From Methylophaga sp. (GTDB lineage Bacteria > Pseudomonadota > Gammaproteobacteria > Nitrosococcales > Methylophagaceae), in NCBI GenBank assembly GCA_007117275.1, contig SKGV01000083.1:1-9885 (forward strand): DNA of 9,885 bases. Reading direction: 5' to 3'. Made by a program: the position numbers and the translations under genes. The notes beneath the pieces are model-generated. The model did no database searches. It saw nothing but the letters and a program-made list of their open reading frames with translations, and was not told the DNA's origin. Positions 1-6,014 of this stretch are shown piece after piece; the stretch's first letter is position 1; each line of letters opens with the position of its first letter.

Positions 1-83
1 ACAGCAGCACCGATGCCGCTAGCGGCACCGGTGATGAGTATGACGCGACCTGCCAACAGTTGACTGTTAGCAGTGACTGTCAT
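1..83 (-). CDS. Short-chain dehydrogenase/reductase, N-terminal fragment (cut by window edge)
   Basis: Only the first 27 codons are inside the window; the gene continues off the left end. The ATG is at 81-83. A short polar leader is followed by a hydrophobic beta strand (RVILITG) and the glycine-rich nucleotide-binding motif TGAASGIG, which matches the TGxxxGxG signature of classical SDR enzymes that bind NAD(H) or NADP(H). Substrate cannot be told from this piece. The YciK-type SDRs of gammaproteobacteria begin with a similar RVILVTG segment, so YciK is one possibility, not a call. The start lies 8 bases after the stop of the upstream lipoprotein gene, so the two are probably co-transcribed. 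No strong Shine-Dalgarno is visible before this ATG. Confidence 0.85.
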   Translation of the reverse strand, partial: MTVTANSQLLAGRVILITGAASGIGAA

Positions 84-91
84 TTTTTAGA

Positions 92-433
92 TTACTGTGC
101 AGGCCAGTACTGACTATGAACCGCTTGGCCGTTGTGGAATTGTGCAGAAATCAGCGCTTCACTGGTGTTCCACTCAAGCTGTGTGACTTCAATTTCATTG
201 ATGCTGTGACTTTGTCTTACCGATGGCTCGCCCAGCAGTGCAATGGCTGCAGCTTCAGACATGCCTTGGGTAATACCAGACGCAGGGGCTGCATCACCGC
301 TAGTGCTTTGATTAACGACTGAGGCGCTATCAGCAGTAGTATCAGTGCTGTAGGTGCTATCATCACTGCCACATGCAGTCAGCAAACCTGCAAACGCTAA
401 TGAGGCAAGAAGTACTCGAATATGGCTGGGCAT
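92..433 (-). CDS. Small predicted lipoprotein with SmpA/OmlA-like C-terminal segment
   Basis: A 113-residue protein with a lipoprotein signal peptide: basic N-terminus (R6), hydrophobic core, and lipobox L18-T19-A20-C21, so C21 should be lipidated and become the mature N-terminus. Residues 22-52 are a low-complexity Ser/Thr/Asp/Ala linker. Residues 54-113 carry GMSEAAAIALLGEP followed by a strand-rich stretch ending at the stop. This resembles the small outer-membrane lipoprotein fold of SmpA/BamE/OmlA-type proteins, in which a G-M/x-S helix precedes LLGxP. The assignment is by motif impression only. Aspartate at +3/+4 (C-G-S-D-D) does not give the classical +2 Asp inner-membrane retention signal, so outer-membrane sorting is plausible. 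The SD AAGGAAAA lies about 8 bases before the ATG. The SDR gene follows 8 bases downstream. Specific function is unknown. Confidence 0.85.
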   Translation of the reverse strand: MPSHIRVLLASLAFAGLLTACGSDDSTYSTDTTADSASVVNQSTSGDAAPASGITQGMSEAAAIALLGEPSVRQSHSINEIEVTQLEWNTSEALISAQFHNGQAVHSQYWPAQ

Positions 434-470
434 GTTGTTTTCCTTATAATAATTAGCAGGGTAAAACCAT

Positions 471-499
471 AGTATAACAAGCTATTGTTGTGATATCGA
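471..499 (-). promoter_or_regulatory. Predicted sigma-70 promoter for the lipoprotein-SDR unit (extended -10)
   Basis: On the minus strand, -35 TCGATA (494-499), a 17-base spacer and -10 TATACT (471-476). The -10 is preceded by TGT, giving an extended -10 (TGnTATACT) that can compensate for the 4/6 -35 box. Transcription would start near 464, leaving a leader of about 30 bases with the SD. It lies in the 72-base gap after hpnE, so the lipoprotein gene need not depend on the hpn transcript. Confidence 0.5.
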
Positions 500-505
500 T
501 ACTCT

Positions 506-1780
506 CTAAGCCATTTTAAAAATGGCTTGTGCACAGCTTACTCCATTGCTGATGGCAGTTTCCAGTGTTGCTGGATAGGGGTGGGCGATATGGTCACCTG
601 TCAGCCACAAGCCTTGGAGTGACGTCTGGCTGATTGGACGAGCAGGATGAAGCTCAGCGGTGCAAGCAAAGGTGGCTTTTTTTTCTCGGATCACTTTTGT
701 TTCAACCGGTGTGGCTGGCATCTGCGGCTGTAACAGAGGTAGTTCAACGCAGACTTGATTTACCAGCTCTGCAGATGACATGTGCATATGCGCCCCAGGG
801 CCACTGATCACCACAGCGATCAGCCCAGGATAATAAGCACTGCGATCGAACAGCCACTGACTCAGCGTTCCAGTGCTGCCAATCATCGGCGCGGTTAATT
901 GGGTGCCTGCAGGGTATTGCAGATAGATGGTTGTGATTGGGTAGTGATTCAGATTGACCTGCTCGGCACTGGGGACCAGCCGGTTAATCTGATCTGAATG
1001 GCAGGCAAGAATCAACTGCTCACAATTAAACACTTCCCCCCGACTGGTTTCGACGCCAGTGACTTTATTACCGTTGTTGTGAACGGAGACAACCCGCGTT
1101 TGTAAATGTACCTGATGTTGCCCTGCCTTGAGATAGTCGATAGCGGCCGTAGGGAATACACTGCCAAGACTACACTTGGCTATCATCAGATCCGCGTGAT
1201 CCCGCTGAGTGAGCAGACTGTCTTTGAGCACTCTGGCAAATACCATGGCAGAGGCTTCATTGACGGGGGTATTCATTGTGGCAAGGCAGAGAGGCTCCCA
1301 GAGCTGGCTGACAAGGCGTGGTGATTGACCGGTTTGCTGACACCATTGCTGGACAGTGCTGTGCTGATTGTTCAGATAGTGCGGAATGCGGAATGAGAAA
1401 CGTAGCAGGCACGTGAAATCCCTAATGCCGAGACTTTTCAGCAAACCTCTTAGCAGCGGTAACGGCCAAGGGGCGCTAGTCTGTGCATTGATGTGCAGCG
1501 GCGGGTAATCAGTCGCGTGGATCTCAAGATTGAGCGGTAATCGCTCAAACAATGCCTCTGGTTCTTGACCGACCTCTCTAATGAGATCAAACATTTGCTG
1601 ATAGGCACCGATCATCAGGTGTTGACCGTTGTCTATCACACGGTCACCCCAGCTGACATCTCGAGCCCTACCACCGGGCTGTGCCGCGGCTTCAAGGAGC
1701 GTGACATCACAACCATATGCGCTAAGACGGACTGCGGCGGCCAGGCCACTCCAGCCGGCACCCACAACCACACATTTCAT
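506..1780 (-). CDS. hpnE: Hydroxysqualene dehydroxylase HpnE (squalene-associated FAD-dependent desaturase family)
   Basis: A 424-residue flavoprotein of the amine-oxidase/phytoene-desaturase superfamily. The N-terminal Rossmann motif GAGWSGLAAA (residues 7-16), E30 at the end of the second strand, and GGRAR (36-40) form the FAD site. DNGQHLMIGAY follows, typical of the HpnE branch, and the C-terminus has the second FAD motif (LTGD) and a helix ending in AIFKMA. HpnE reduces hydroxysqualene, made from presqualene diphosphate by HpnC, to squalene, using reduced flavin. The start ATG overlaps the hpnD stop in an ATGA (1777-1780), so translation is coupled. Length fits the family. A role in C30 carotenoid rather than hopanoid synthesis is equally possible, because squalene can feed either; no cyclase or hpnC is in the window. 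Confidence 0.9.
   Translation of the reverse strand: MKCVVVGAGWSGLAAAVRLSAYGCDVTLLEAAAQPGGRARDVSWGDRVIDNGQHLMIGAYQQMFDLIREVGQEPEALFERLPLNLEIHATDYPPLHINAQTSAPWPLPLLRGLLKSLGIRDFTCLLRFSFRIPHYLNNQHSTVQQWCQQTGQSPRLVSQLWEPLCLATMNTPVNEASAMVFARVLKDSLLTQRDHADLMIAKCSLGSVFPTAAIDYLKAGQHQVHLQTRVVSVHNNGNKVTGVETSRGEVFNCEQLILACHSDQINRLVPSAEQVNLNHYPITTIYLQYPAGTQLTAPMIGSTGTLSQWLFDRSAYYPGLIAVVISGPGAHMHMSSAELVNQVCVELPLLQPQMPATPVETKVIREKKATFACTAELHPARPISQTSLQGLWLTGDHIAHPYPATLETAISNGVSCAQAIFKMA
508..528. repeat. Perfect 21-bp inverted repeat spanning the hpnE stop codon
   Basis: Two 10-base arms, AAGCCATTTT (508-517) and AAAATGGCTT (519-528), flank a single central base. The arms include the last codons and the first base of the stop of hpnE. 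No T-run follows on the hpnE strand, so it is not a standard intrinsic terminator. It may stabilise the 3' end of the message or be a chance result of the coded Ala-Ile-Phe-Lys-Met-Ala. Confidence 0.6.
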
Positions 1781-2631
1781 CGTTGTTTGGACATGCTTTT
1801 TTCAGCGCGGGCAGTTGTCCATGCCAGCCACAGTTTGCGCAGAGGTGTCAGTGAGACTCTATGTTGCATGACTTGGAAGCCATCTTTTTCGATTTCATCG
1901 AGTGTGGCTTCATAGATACGCGCCATAATGAGAGCTGTTTGTTGTGATTGACGGTCTTCTTTAGGCAGTAACTGCCGAGCTTGTTGATAAAACTGACGCG
2001 CACGATCTGCCTGAAATTTCAGTAAATCAGCCAGTGCAGGGGTCTGTTTCAGCGATAGAATATCCTGCTCGGTCACCGAAAATTGTGTCATTTCATCCAA
2101 AGGCAAATATATTCGACCTCGCTCGGCATCTTCACGCACATCACGAATGATATTGGTGAGTTGAAACGCTATGCCAAGATTTTCGGCAAATTTGAGTGTT
2201 TTGCGGTTCTGATAACCGAAGATTTCGGCGGACAGTAGTCCGACAACGCTGGCCACACGATGGCAATACAGTGCCAGGTGTTTGTATTCGGCATAGCGTT
2301 GCTGCTGAAGGTCCATCGCCATACCATCGATGATTTCCATGAAATATTCTTGGTGAAGATCAAAGTCATCCAGACAGTCAGCCAGTGCCTGGCCAACCGG
2401 GTGATCCGGCCGCTGCTGGAAGGTGTTGATGATTTCATTACGCCACCACTCCAAGGTGCTGGCAGCGACCTGCGGATCACTGATTTCATCCACCGCATCA
2501 TCGACTTCACGACAGAAAGCGTACAAGGCCATGATGGCTTTGCGTCGCTGTTCGGGTAAAAATAGGAAGCTGTAATAAAAGCTGGAGCCGCTCTTGGCGG
2601 CTTTGTTCCGGCAATATTGTTCAGGCGTCAT
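1777..2631 (-). CDS. hpnD: Presqualene diphosphate synthase HpnD
   Basis: A 284-residue all-alpha trans-isoprenyl diphosphate synthase of the squalene/phytoene synthase family. Both Asp-rich, Mg2+-binding motifs are present: D44-D45-A-V-D48 (context REVDDAVDE) and N160-x3-D164-x3-D168 (context NIIRDVREDAERGRIYLP). The N-terminal SFYYSFLFLPxxRRxAIxALYAFCR block is characteristic of the HpnD type. It condenses two farnesyl diphosphates to presqualene diphosphate at the cytoplasm/membrane interface. The ATG overlaps the ferredoxin stop (ATGA, 2628-2631), and its own stop overlaps the hpnE start. A related phytoene or dehydrosqualene synthase is the alternative, but the hpnE partner makes HpnD much the better call. 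The usual neighbour hpnC is not next to it. Confidence 0.9.
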   Translation of the reverse strand: MTPEQYCRNKAAKSGSSFYYSFLFLPEQRRKAIMALYAFCREVDDAVDEISDPQVAASTLEWWRNEIINTFQQRPDHPVGQALADCLDDFDLHQEYFMEIIDGMAMDLQQQRYAEYKHLALYCHRVASVVGLLSAEIFGYQNRKTLKFAENLGIAFQLTNIIRDVREDAERGRIYLPLDEMTQFSVTEQDILSLKQTPALADLLKFQADRARQFYQQARQLLPKEDRQSQQTALIMARIYEATLDEIEKDGFQVMQHRVSLTPLRKLWLAWTTARAEKSMSKQR

Positions 2632-2930
2632 CGTTTCAGTCGGTCCACAATTGTGCCCTGTATCACGTGGCTGTTGATGATTTCATCAATGTCAGATTTA
2701 TTGGTGTATTGATACCAAATACCTTCGGGATAAATAACCATCATAGGACCAAGTGTGCAGCGATTGAGACAGCCTGCATTGTTCACCCTGACGCGCTTTA
2801 GCTTAAGCTGCTTGACTTGCTGTTTGGCATAGTCGCGTAAATGTTGGGCGTTATGCGCTTGGCAGTAGGGTGTGCCGTCATCACGCTGATGCGTGCAGAA
2901 AAACAAGTGATGTTTATAAAAGTCAGTCAT
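2628..2930 (-). CDS. Thioredoxin-like [2Fe-2S] ferredoxin
   Basis: A 100-residue protein with four cysteines, C12, C23, C54 and C58, arranged as FFCTHQRDDGTPYC ... GCLNRCTLGP. This is the ligand pattern of the thioredoxin-fold [2Fe-2S] ferredoxins (Aquifex-type; also found as a subunit domain of NADH dehydrogenases and hydrogenases). The spacing (C-x10-C, then C-x3-C) and the downstream P-x-M-V-I-Y-P-E-G-x-W-Y strand fit the family. It is expected to be a soluble one-electron carrier. It is the first gene of the unit, with its stop in an ATGA overlap with hpnD, so stoichiometric expression with HpnD and HpnE is likely. The ATG at 2928-2930 has no good SD; it is chosen because the family starts a few residues before the hydrophobic xxFFC strand. 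Electron donor and acceptor are not shown by the sequence. Confidence 0.88.
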   Translation of the reverse strand: MTDFYKHHLFFCTHQRDDGTPYCQAHNAQHLRDYAKQQVKQLKLKRVRVNNAGCLNRCTLGPMMVIYPEGIWYQYTNKSDIDEIINSHVIQGTIVDRLKR

Positions 2931-3130
2931 AGTGGCTTAGCATAACCGACCGGAGACAAACTAAAAAGACTGCTACTTGTATCTTAGTTTTGTTCTTTAT
3001 TGGCAGACTCAGCCGTGTCGGGCATTTTTCACGCATGCAATACGCTGGTGCTTGAGCGTTAAACCAGCCAGCCACAGCATTGTCTTTAATGCTCGCTCAA
3101 CGACCGCTTGGATGATGAGGTATGCGGACC
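2931..3130. other. Intergenic region between ispB and the ferredoxin gene
   Basis: Two hundred bases without a credible gene. A perfect 6-bp hairpin with a 6-base loop sits at 3076-3093 (AGCATT/AATGCT), without a T-run. On the minus strand, 4/6 matches to a -10 box (such as TAAGAT and TATGCT) occur in the half nearer the ferredoxin gene, but none has a convincing -35. I cannot tell from this whether the ferredoxin-hpnDE unit has its own promoter or is read through from ispB. No tRNA-like fold was seen. Confidence 0.5.
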
Positions 3131-4099
3131 TCAATACGCACGTTCGACAGCAAAATCGGCAAGCGCTGAGAGTGCTTCTGTATATTCTGAAGTCGGTAAT
3201 GCCTTGAGTGCGACTTGTGCAGCTGAAGCTTCTTGCTTGGCAATGGTCGCTGTGTAGCCGATGGCACCGGTTGATTCAATAATCTCAACGATGCTGTCGA
3301 TCTGTTCGCGCTGACCCTGTTCGATAGCAGTGCGAATCAGTTGTGCCTGTTCGCGGTTTCCGTGTCGCATGGCGAAAATAAGTGGCAGTGTAGGTTTACC
3401 TTCCGCCAGATCATCACCAATGTTTTTACCAATGACATCGCTGGATGCACTGTAATCCAGCAGATCATCTATCAACTGAAAAGCGCTGCCGAGGTGCATG
3501 GCATAACGCCCCATGGCTTGTTCAACTTCGAGATGACTGTTGCTGATGACAGCACCGAGTTGTCCTGCAGCCTCAAACAGCTTGGCAGTTTTGTGGTGAA
3601 TTACCTGAAGATAGCGGGATTCGGTGGTGTCTGCATCATGGCAGTTGAGTAACTGCAATACCTCGCCCTCTGCAATAATGTTGGTGGTGTGAGACAGAAT
3701 TTCCATCAACTGCATCGATTGCAATTCCACCATCATCTCAAAGGACCGAGTGTAGAGAAAATCGCCAACCAGTACGCTGGCTTCATTACCCCACAGATTG
3801 TTGGCAGTCTGATGACCGCGGCGCATCTCTGAGTTGTCCACCACATCGTCATGCAACAACGTCGCGGTGTGAATGAATTCGATAATCGTTGCAAGATTGA
3901 TGTGGTGCGTGCCTTGATAACCGCAGGCATGAGCACTCAGAATTGCGATAGCGGGCCGTAAACGTTTTCCACCACTGTTGATGATGTGATGACCGAGTTG
4001 ATTGATCAGCACAACCTCAGACTGCAGCCGTTGCTGAATCATCTGGTCAACCGCTTGCATGTCGTCCTGAATTAGAGCGTAAATGGATTGAATATCCAC
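3131..4099 (-). CDS. ispB: Octaprenyl diphosphate synthase IspB
   Basis: A 322-residue long-chain trans-prenyl diphosphate synthase, almost the length of E. coli IspB. Motifs in order: GGKRLRP (43-49), binding IPP; the first Asp-rich motif HDDVVD (D84, D85, D88) followed by MRRG; GDFLYTRSF; and the second Asp-rich motif DDLLD (211-215) followed by GKNIGDDLAEGKPTLPL. It extends farnesyl diphosphate with IPP to make the side chain of ubiquinone or menaquinone; the octaprenyl length is inferred from similarity to IspB. The start is a GTG at 4097-4099, chosen because the sequence aligns with E. coli IspB from residue 1; the next in-frame Met is residue 14. No strong SD precedes it. It is divergent from rplU, the usual gammaproteobacterial arrangement. 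Confidence 0.95.
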   Translation of the reverse strand: MDIQSIYALIQDDMQAVDQMIQQRLQSEVVLINQLGHHIINSGGKRLRPAIAILSAHACGYQGTHHINLATIIEFIHTATLLHDDVVDNSEMRRGHQTANNLWGNEASVLVGDFLYTRSFEMMVELQSMQLMEILSHTTNIIAEGEVLQLLNCHDADTTESRYLQVIHHKTAKLFEAAGQLGAVISNSHLEVEQAMGRYAMHLGSAFQLIDDLLDYSASSDVIGKNIGDDLAEGKPTLPLIFAMRHGNREQAQLIRTAIEQGQREQIDSIVEIIESTGAIGYTATIAKQEASAAQVALKALPTSEYTEALSALADFAVERAY

Positions 4100-4182
4100 A
4101 GCGAGAAAAATTGCCTATAAGTGTTGTGAAAACGCGTACTTTCTCACGCAGGCGGATCATTCGCAAATATTTAAATAGTGAT

Positions 4183-4211
4183 TTGATCTCTGTTTGGAAA
4201 GGGATTACAAT
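4183..4211 (+). promoter_or_regulatory. Predicted sigma-70 promoter of rplU-rpmA
   Basis: -35 TTGATC (4183-4188), a 17-base spacer and -10 TACAAT (4206-4211, 5/6 match). Transcription would begin near 4218, giving a leader of about 42 bases before the rplU ATG at 4260. It lies in the divergent ispB/rplU gap and points toward the ribosomal protein genes. The SD GGAG is at 4250-4253. Confidence 0.7.
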
Positions 4212-4259
4212 TGCCGGTCTTTTGTTGGATTGTCCACGATAACTTTTTTGGAGACAGCG

Positions 4260-4571
4260 ATGTACGCTATTGTCGCGACGGGCGGTAAACAGTACCGAGT
4301 CAAAGAGGGCGAAAAGCTCCGTATTGAAAAATTGTCTGCTGAAGCCGGTGATACGGTTGAGCTGGACAAGGTTCTGATGGTCGGTGAAGGAGACGATATT
4401 AAAGTCGGTGCTCCATACCTCAAAGGCGCCAAAGTAACTGCAAAAGTTGCAGCCAATGGTCGTGCTGATAAAGTCAAAATCATCAAGTTCCGCCGTCGTA
4501 AGCACCATCGTAAACAGATGGGACATCGTCAGGCATTCACAGAAATCGAAATCACAGGCATCAGTGCCTGA
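4260..4571 (+). CDS. rplU: 50S ribosomal protein L21
   Basis: A 103-residue protein, the normal length for L21, starting MYAIVATGGKQYRV and containing the basic 23S rRNA-binding tract KIIKFRRRKHHRKQMGHRQ, the diagnostic L21 signature, at residues 73-91. L21 is a primary-binding protein of the large subunit near L20. An in-frame upstream start (4194) would add 22 residues that overlap the promoter and leader, so the ATG at 4260, preceded by GGAG seven bases upstream, is the correct one. It is the first gene of the rplU-rpmA transcript; rpmA starts 27 bases after its stop. Confidence 0.98.
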   Translation: MYAIVATGGKQYRVKEGEKLRIEKLSAEAGDTVELDKVLMVGEGDDIKVGAPYLKGAKVTAKVAANGRADKVKIIKFRRRKHHRKQMGHRQAFTEIEITGISA

Positions 4572-4598
4572 GTTCTCTGAAGTAAGAGGAAATAGCTA

Positions 4599-4856
4599 AT
4601 GGCTCACAAGAAAGCTGGTGGTAGTACCCGAAACGGTCGCGATTCAGAATCCAAACGCCTGGGTGTAAAACGTTTTGGCGGTGAAGCAGTGCTGGGCGGC
4701 AACATCTTGGTTCGTCAACGTGGTACGCGTTACCATGCAGGTACCAATGTCGGCGTTGGTCGTGACCACACACTGTTCGCAACTGCAAATGGCAAAGTTT
4801 TGTTTGAAACGAAAGGTCCAAACAACCGTACATACGTAAGTGTTGTTGCTGAATAA
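4599..4856 (+). CDS. rpmA: 50S ribosomal protein L27
   Basis: An 85-residue protein, canonical for L27, beginning MAHKKAGGSTRNGRDS. The flexible N-terminus reaches the peptidyl transferase centre in bacterial ribosomes, and this form begins directly as in proteobacteria, without the cleavable extension seen in Firmicutes. The central KRFGGEAVLGGNILVRQRGT block is also typical. The SD AGAGGAAAT lies shortly before the ATG. It is the last gene before a strong intrinsic terminator. Confidence 0.98.
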   Translation: MAHKKAGGSTRNGRDSESKRLGVKRFGGEAVLGGNILVRQRGTRYHAGTNVGVGRDHTLFATANGKVLFETKGPNNRTYVSVVAE

Positions 4857-4888
4857 AACGATATGTTCGCCCATCTGGGGCAACAGCT

Positions 4889-4915
4889 AAAAGCCCCGCT
4901 GATGCGGGGTTTTTT
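4889..4915 (+). terminator. Intrinsic terminator after rpmA
   Basis: A 6-bp GC stem, CCCCGC (4894-4899) and GCGGGG (4904-4909), with a TGAT loop, is preceded by AAAA and followed by six T (4910-4915). This is a textbook Rho-independent terminator, separating rplU-rpmA from obgE. Partial read-through into obgE is possible. Confidence 0.9.
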
Positions 4916-4921
4916 GTATGT

Positions 4922-4935
4922 GGAGTTTATACTCC
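4922..4935 (+). other. Short hairpin in the obgE leader
   Basis: Perfect 5-bp inverted repeat GGAGT/ACTCC with a TTAT loop, 26 bases before the obgE ATG. The 5' arm holds an SD-like GGAG, but too far from the start to serve it. It could be a leader structure or an operator half-site pair, or chance. Confidence 0.3.
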
Positions 4936-4961
4936 GGAATTGATTGACTGGTTGGCACAAA

Positions 4962-6011
4962 ATGAAATTTGTTGATGAAGCGGTTATCAAAGTCAGCGCA
5001 GGTGCCGGCGGTAATGGTTGCCTGAGTTTTCGCCGCGAAAAGTTTATCCCCTTTGGTGGACCTGATGGCGGCGATGGCGGCGATGGCGGCGATGTTTACC
5101 TGATCGCTGACGCTCAGGTAAATACACTGATTGATTTCCGTTACCAGCGTAATTTCAAAGCCCAAAGAGGTGAGCACGGTCGTGGTCGGCTTTGCAGTGG
5201 TGCTCGCGGTGAAGATCTGGTGATCAAAGTGCCCATTGGTACCGAAGCCTGGGATGACCATACCGATGAGCTGATCGGCGATCTGACCAAACATGGTCAG
5301 AAAATGATGGTGGCTAAAGGTGGTTGGCATGGCCTTGGTAATGCCAGATATAAATCCAGTATCAATCGAGCACCCCGTCAAACGTCAGACGGTACCGATG
5401 GTGAAGAACGTACACTCAGACTTGAAATGAAGCTGTTGGCAGACGTTGGTTTGTTAGGATTGCCTAATGCCGGCAAATCGACCTTCATCAGTCAGGTCTC
5501 TGCAGCGCAGCCAAAAGTAGCTGATTATCCATTTACCACCCTGTATCCAAATCTTGGGGTGGTCACCATGAAAGATGTCCGCAGTTTTGTGATTGCCGAT
5601 ATACCCGGGCTTGTTGAAGGCGCCGCCGAAGGTGCCGGACTTGGTATTCAGTTTTTACGGCATCTGAGCAGAACCCGACTATTACTTCACCTTGTTGACA
5701 TGGCACCTGTAGACGTTGAGCAAGATCCTGTTGAGAGTGTTGAAATTATCAATCGTGAGTTGAAACGCTATAGCCGTGAGCTGGGGAGTCAGCCACAATG
5801 GTTAGTGCTCAATAAGATGGATCTGGTGCCAGAAGATATTCGTGATGATCTCAGGCAGGACATGCTGTCGAGGCTTGATTGGCAAGGGCCGGTTTATCAA
5901 ATCAGTGGCAAGACCGGCGAAGGCTGTGCTTCGTTGTGTGAGGCGGTGATGGAATATCTTGAAGCCCACAGAAAAACGGATCCTGATTCGATTGAATCTG
6001 TTGAGGAATGA
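4962..6011 (+). CDS. obgE: GTPase ObgE/CgtA, 50S assembly factor
   Basis: A 349-residue Obg-family GTPase that binds the 50S subunit late in assembly. Residues 1-158 are the glycine-rich Obg domain, with the GGPDGGDGGDGGDVY loop and GWHGLGN. The G domain follows: G1 GLPNAGKST (166-174), the switch I region DYPFTTLYPNLGVV, G3 DIPGLVEGAAEGAGLG (from 213), G4 NKMD (284-287) and a G5-like SGKTGEG (315-321). The C-terminus is a short acidic tail ending ESVEE, so the protein is shorter than E. coli ObgE (390 aa), the difference lying in the variable tail. The start is the ATG at 4962 because Obg proteins begin MKFVDEA; an in-frame TTG at 4944 is rejected. No clear SD precedes the ATG. proB begins 3 bases after the stop. 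Confidence 0.97.
   Translation: MKFVDEAVIKVSAGAGGNGCLSFRREKFIPFGGPDGGDGGDGGDVYLIADAQVNTLIDFRYQRNFKAQRGEHGRGRLCSGARGEDLVIKVPIGTEAWDDHTDELIGDLTKHGQKMMVAKGGWHGLGNARYKSSINRAPRQTSDGTDGEERTLRLEMKLLADVGLLGLPNAGKSTFISQVSAAQPKVADYPFTTLYPNLGVVTMKDVRSFVIADIPGLVEGAAEGAGLGIQFLRHLSRTRLLLHLVDMAPVDVEQDPVESVEIINRELKRYSRELGSQPQWLVLNKMDLVPEDIRDDLRQDMLSRLDWQGPVYQISGKTGEGCASLCEAVMEYLEAHRKTDPDSIESVEE
5064..5090 (+). repeat. obgE: Three perfect tandem copies of a 9-bp unit inside obgE
   Basis: GATGGCGGC is repeated three times and encodes Asp-Gly-Gly three times in the Obg glycine-rich loop. The amino-acid repeat is a family feature, but the codons are identical in each copy, so slippage that adds or removes one Asp-Gly-Gly is conceivable. 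Confidence 0.85.
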
Positions 6012-6014
6012 ACA

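Noticed and set aside
2260..2559. Open frames antisense to hpnD and other genes
   Set aside because: They are shadows of strongly recognised proteins on the other strand and have no SD or family signal.
2931..3130. tRNA or structured RNA between ispB and the ferredoxin gene
   Set aside because: No cloverleaf arms or T-loop GGTTCGA-like motif found; only one 6-bp hairpin.
4093..4101. DnaA-box-like TATCCACA near the ispB start, with a second weaker TGTCCACG at 4231-4238
   Set aside because: Only two imperfect matches without AT-rich unwinding repeats or origin-associated genes; likely chance, since one spells the ispB start codons.
4194..4259. Upstream ATG extending L21 by 22 residues
   Set aside because: It lies inside the predicted promoter spacer, so it would not be transcribed, and L21 starts MYA-like elsewhere.
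4944..4961. In-frame TTG start adding six residues to ObgE
   Set aside because: Obg proteins begin MKFVDEA; the ATG at 4962 gives exactly this.
5064..5090. Tandem 9-bp repeat as a phase-variation locus
   Set aside because: The unit is a multiple of three, so it cannot switch the frame, and Asp-Gly-Gly repeats are normal in this Obg loop.
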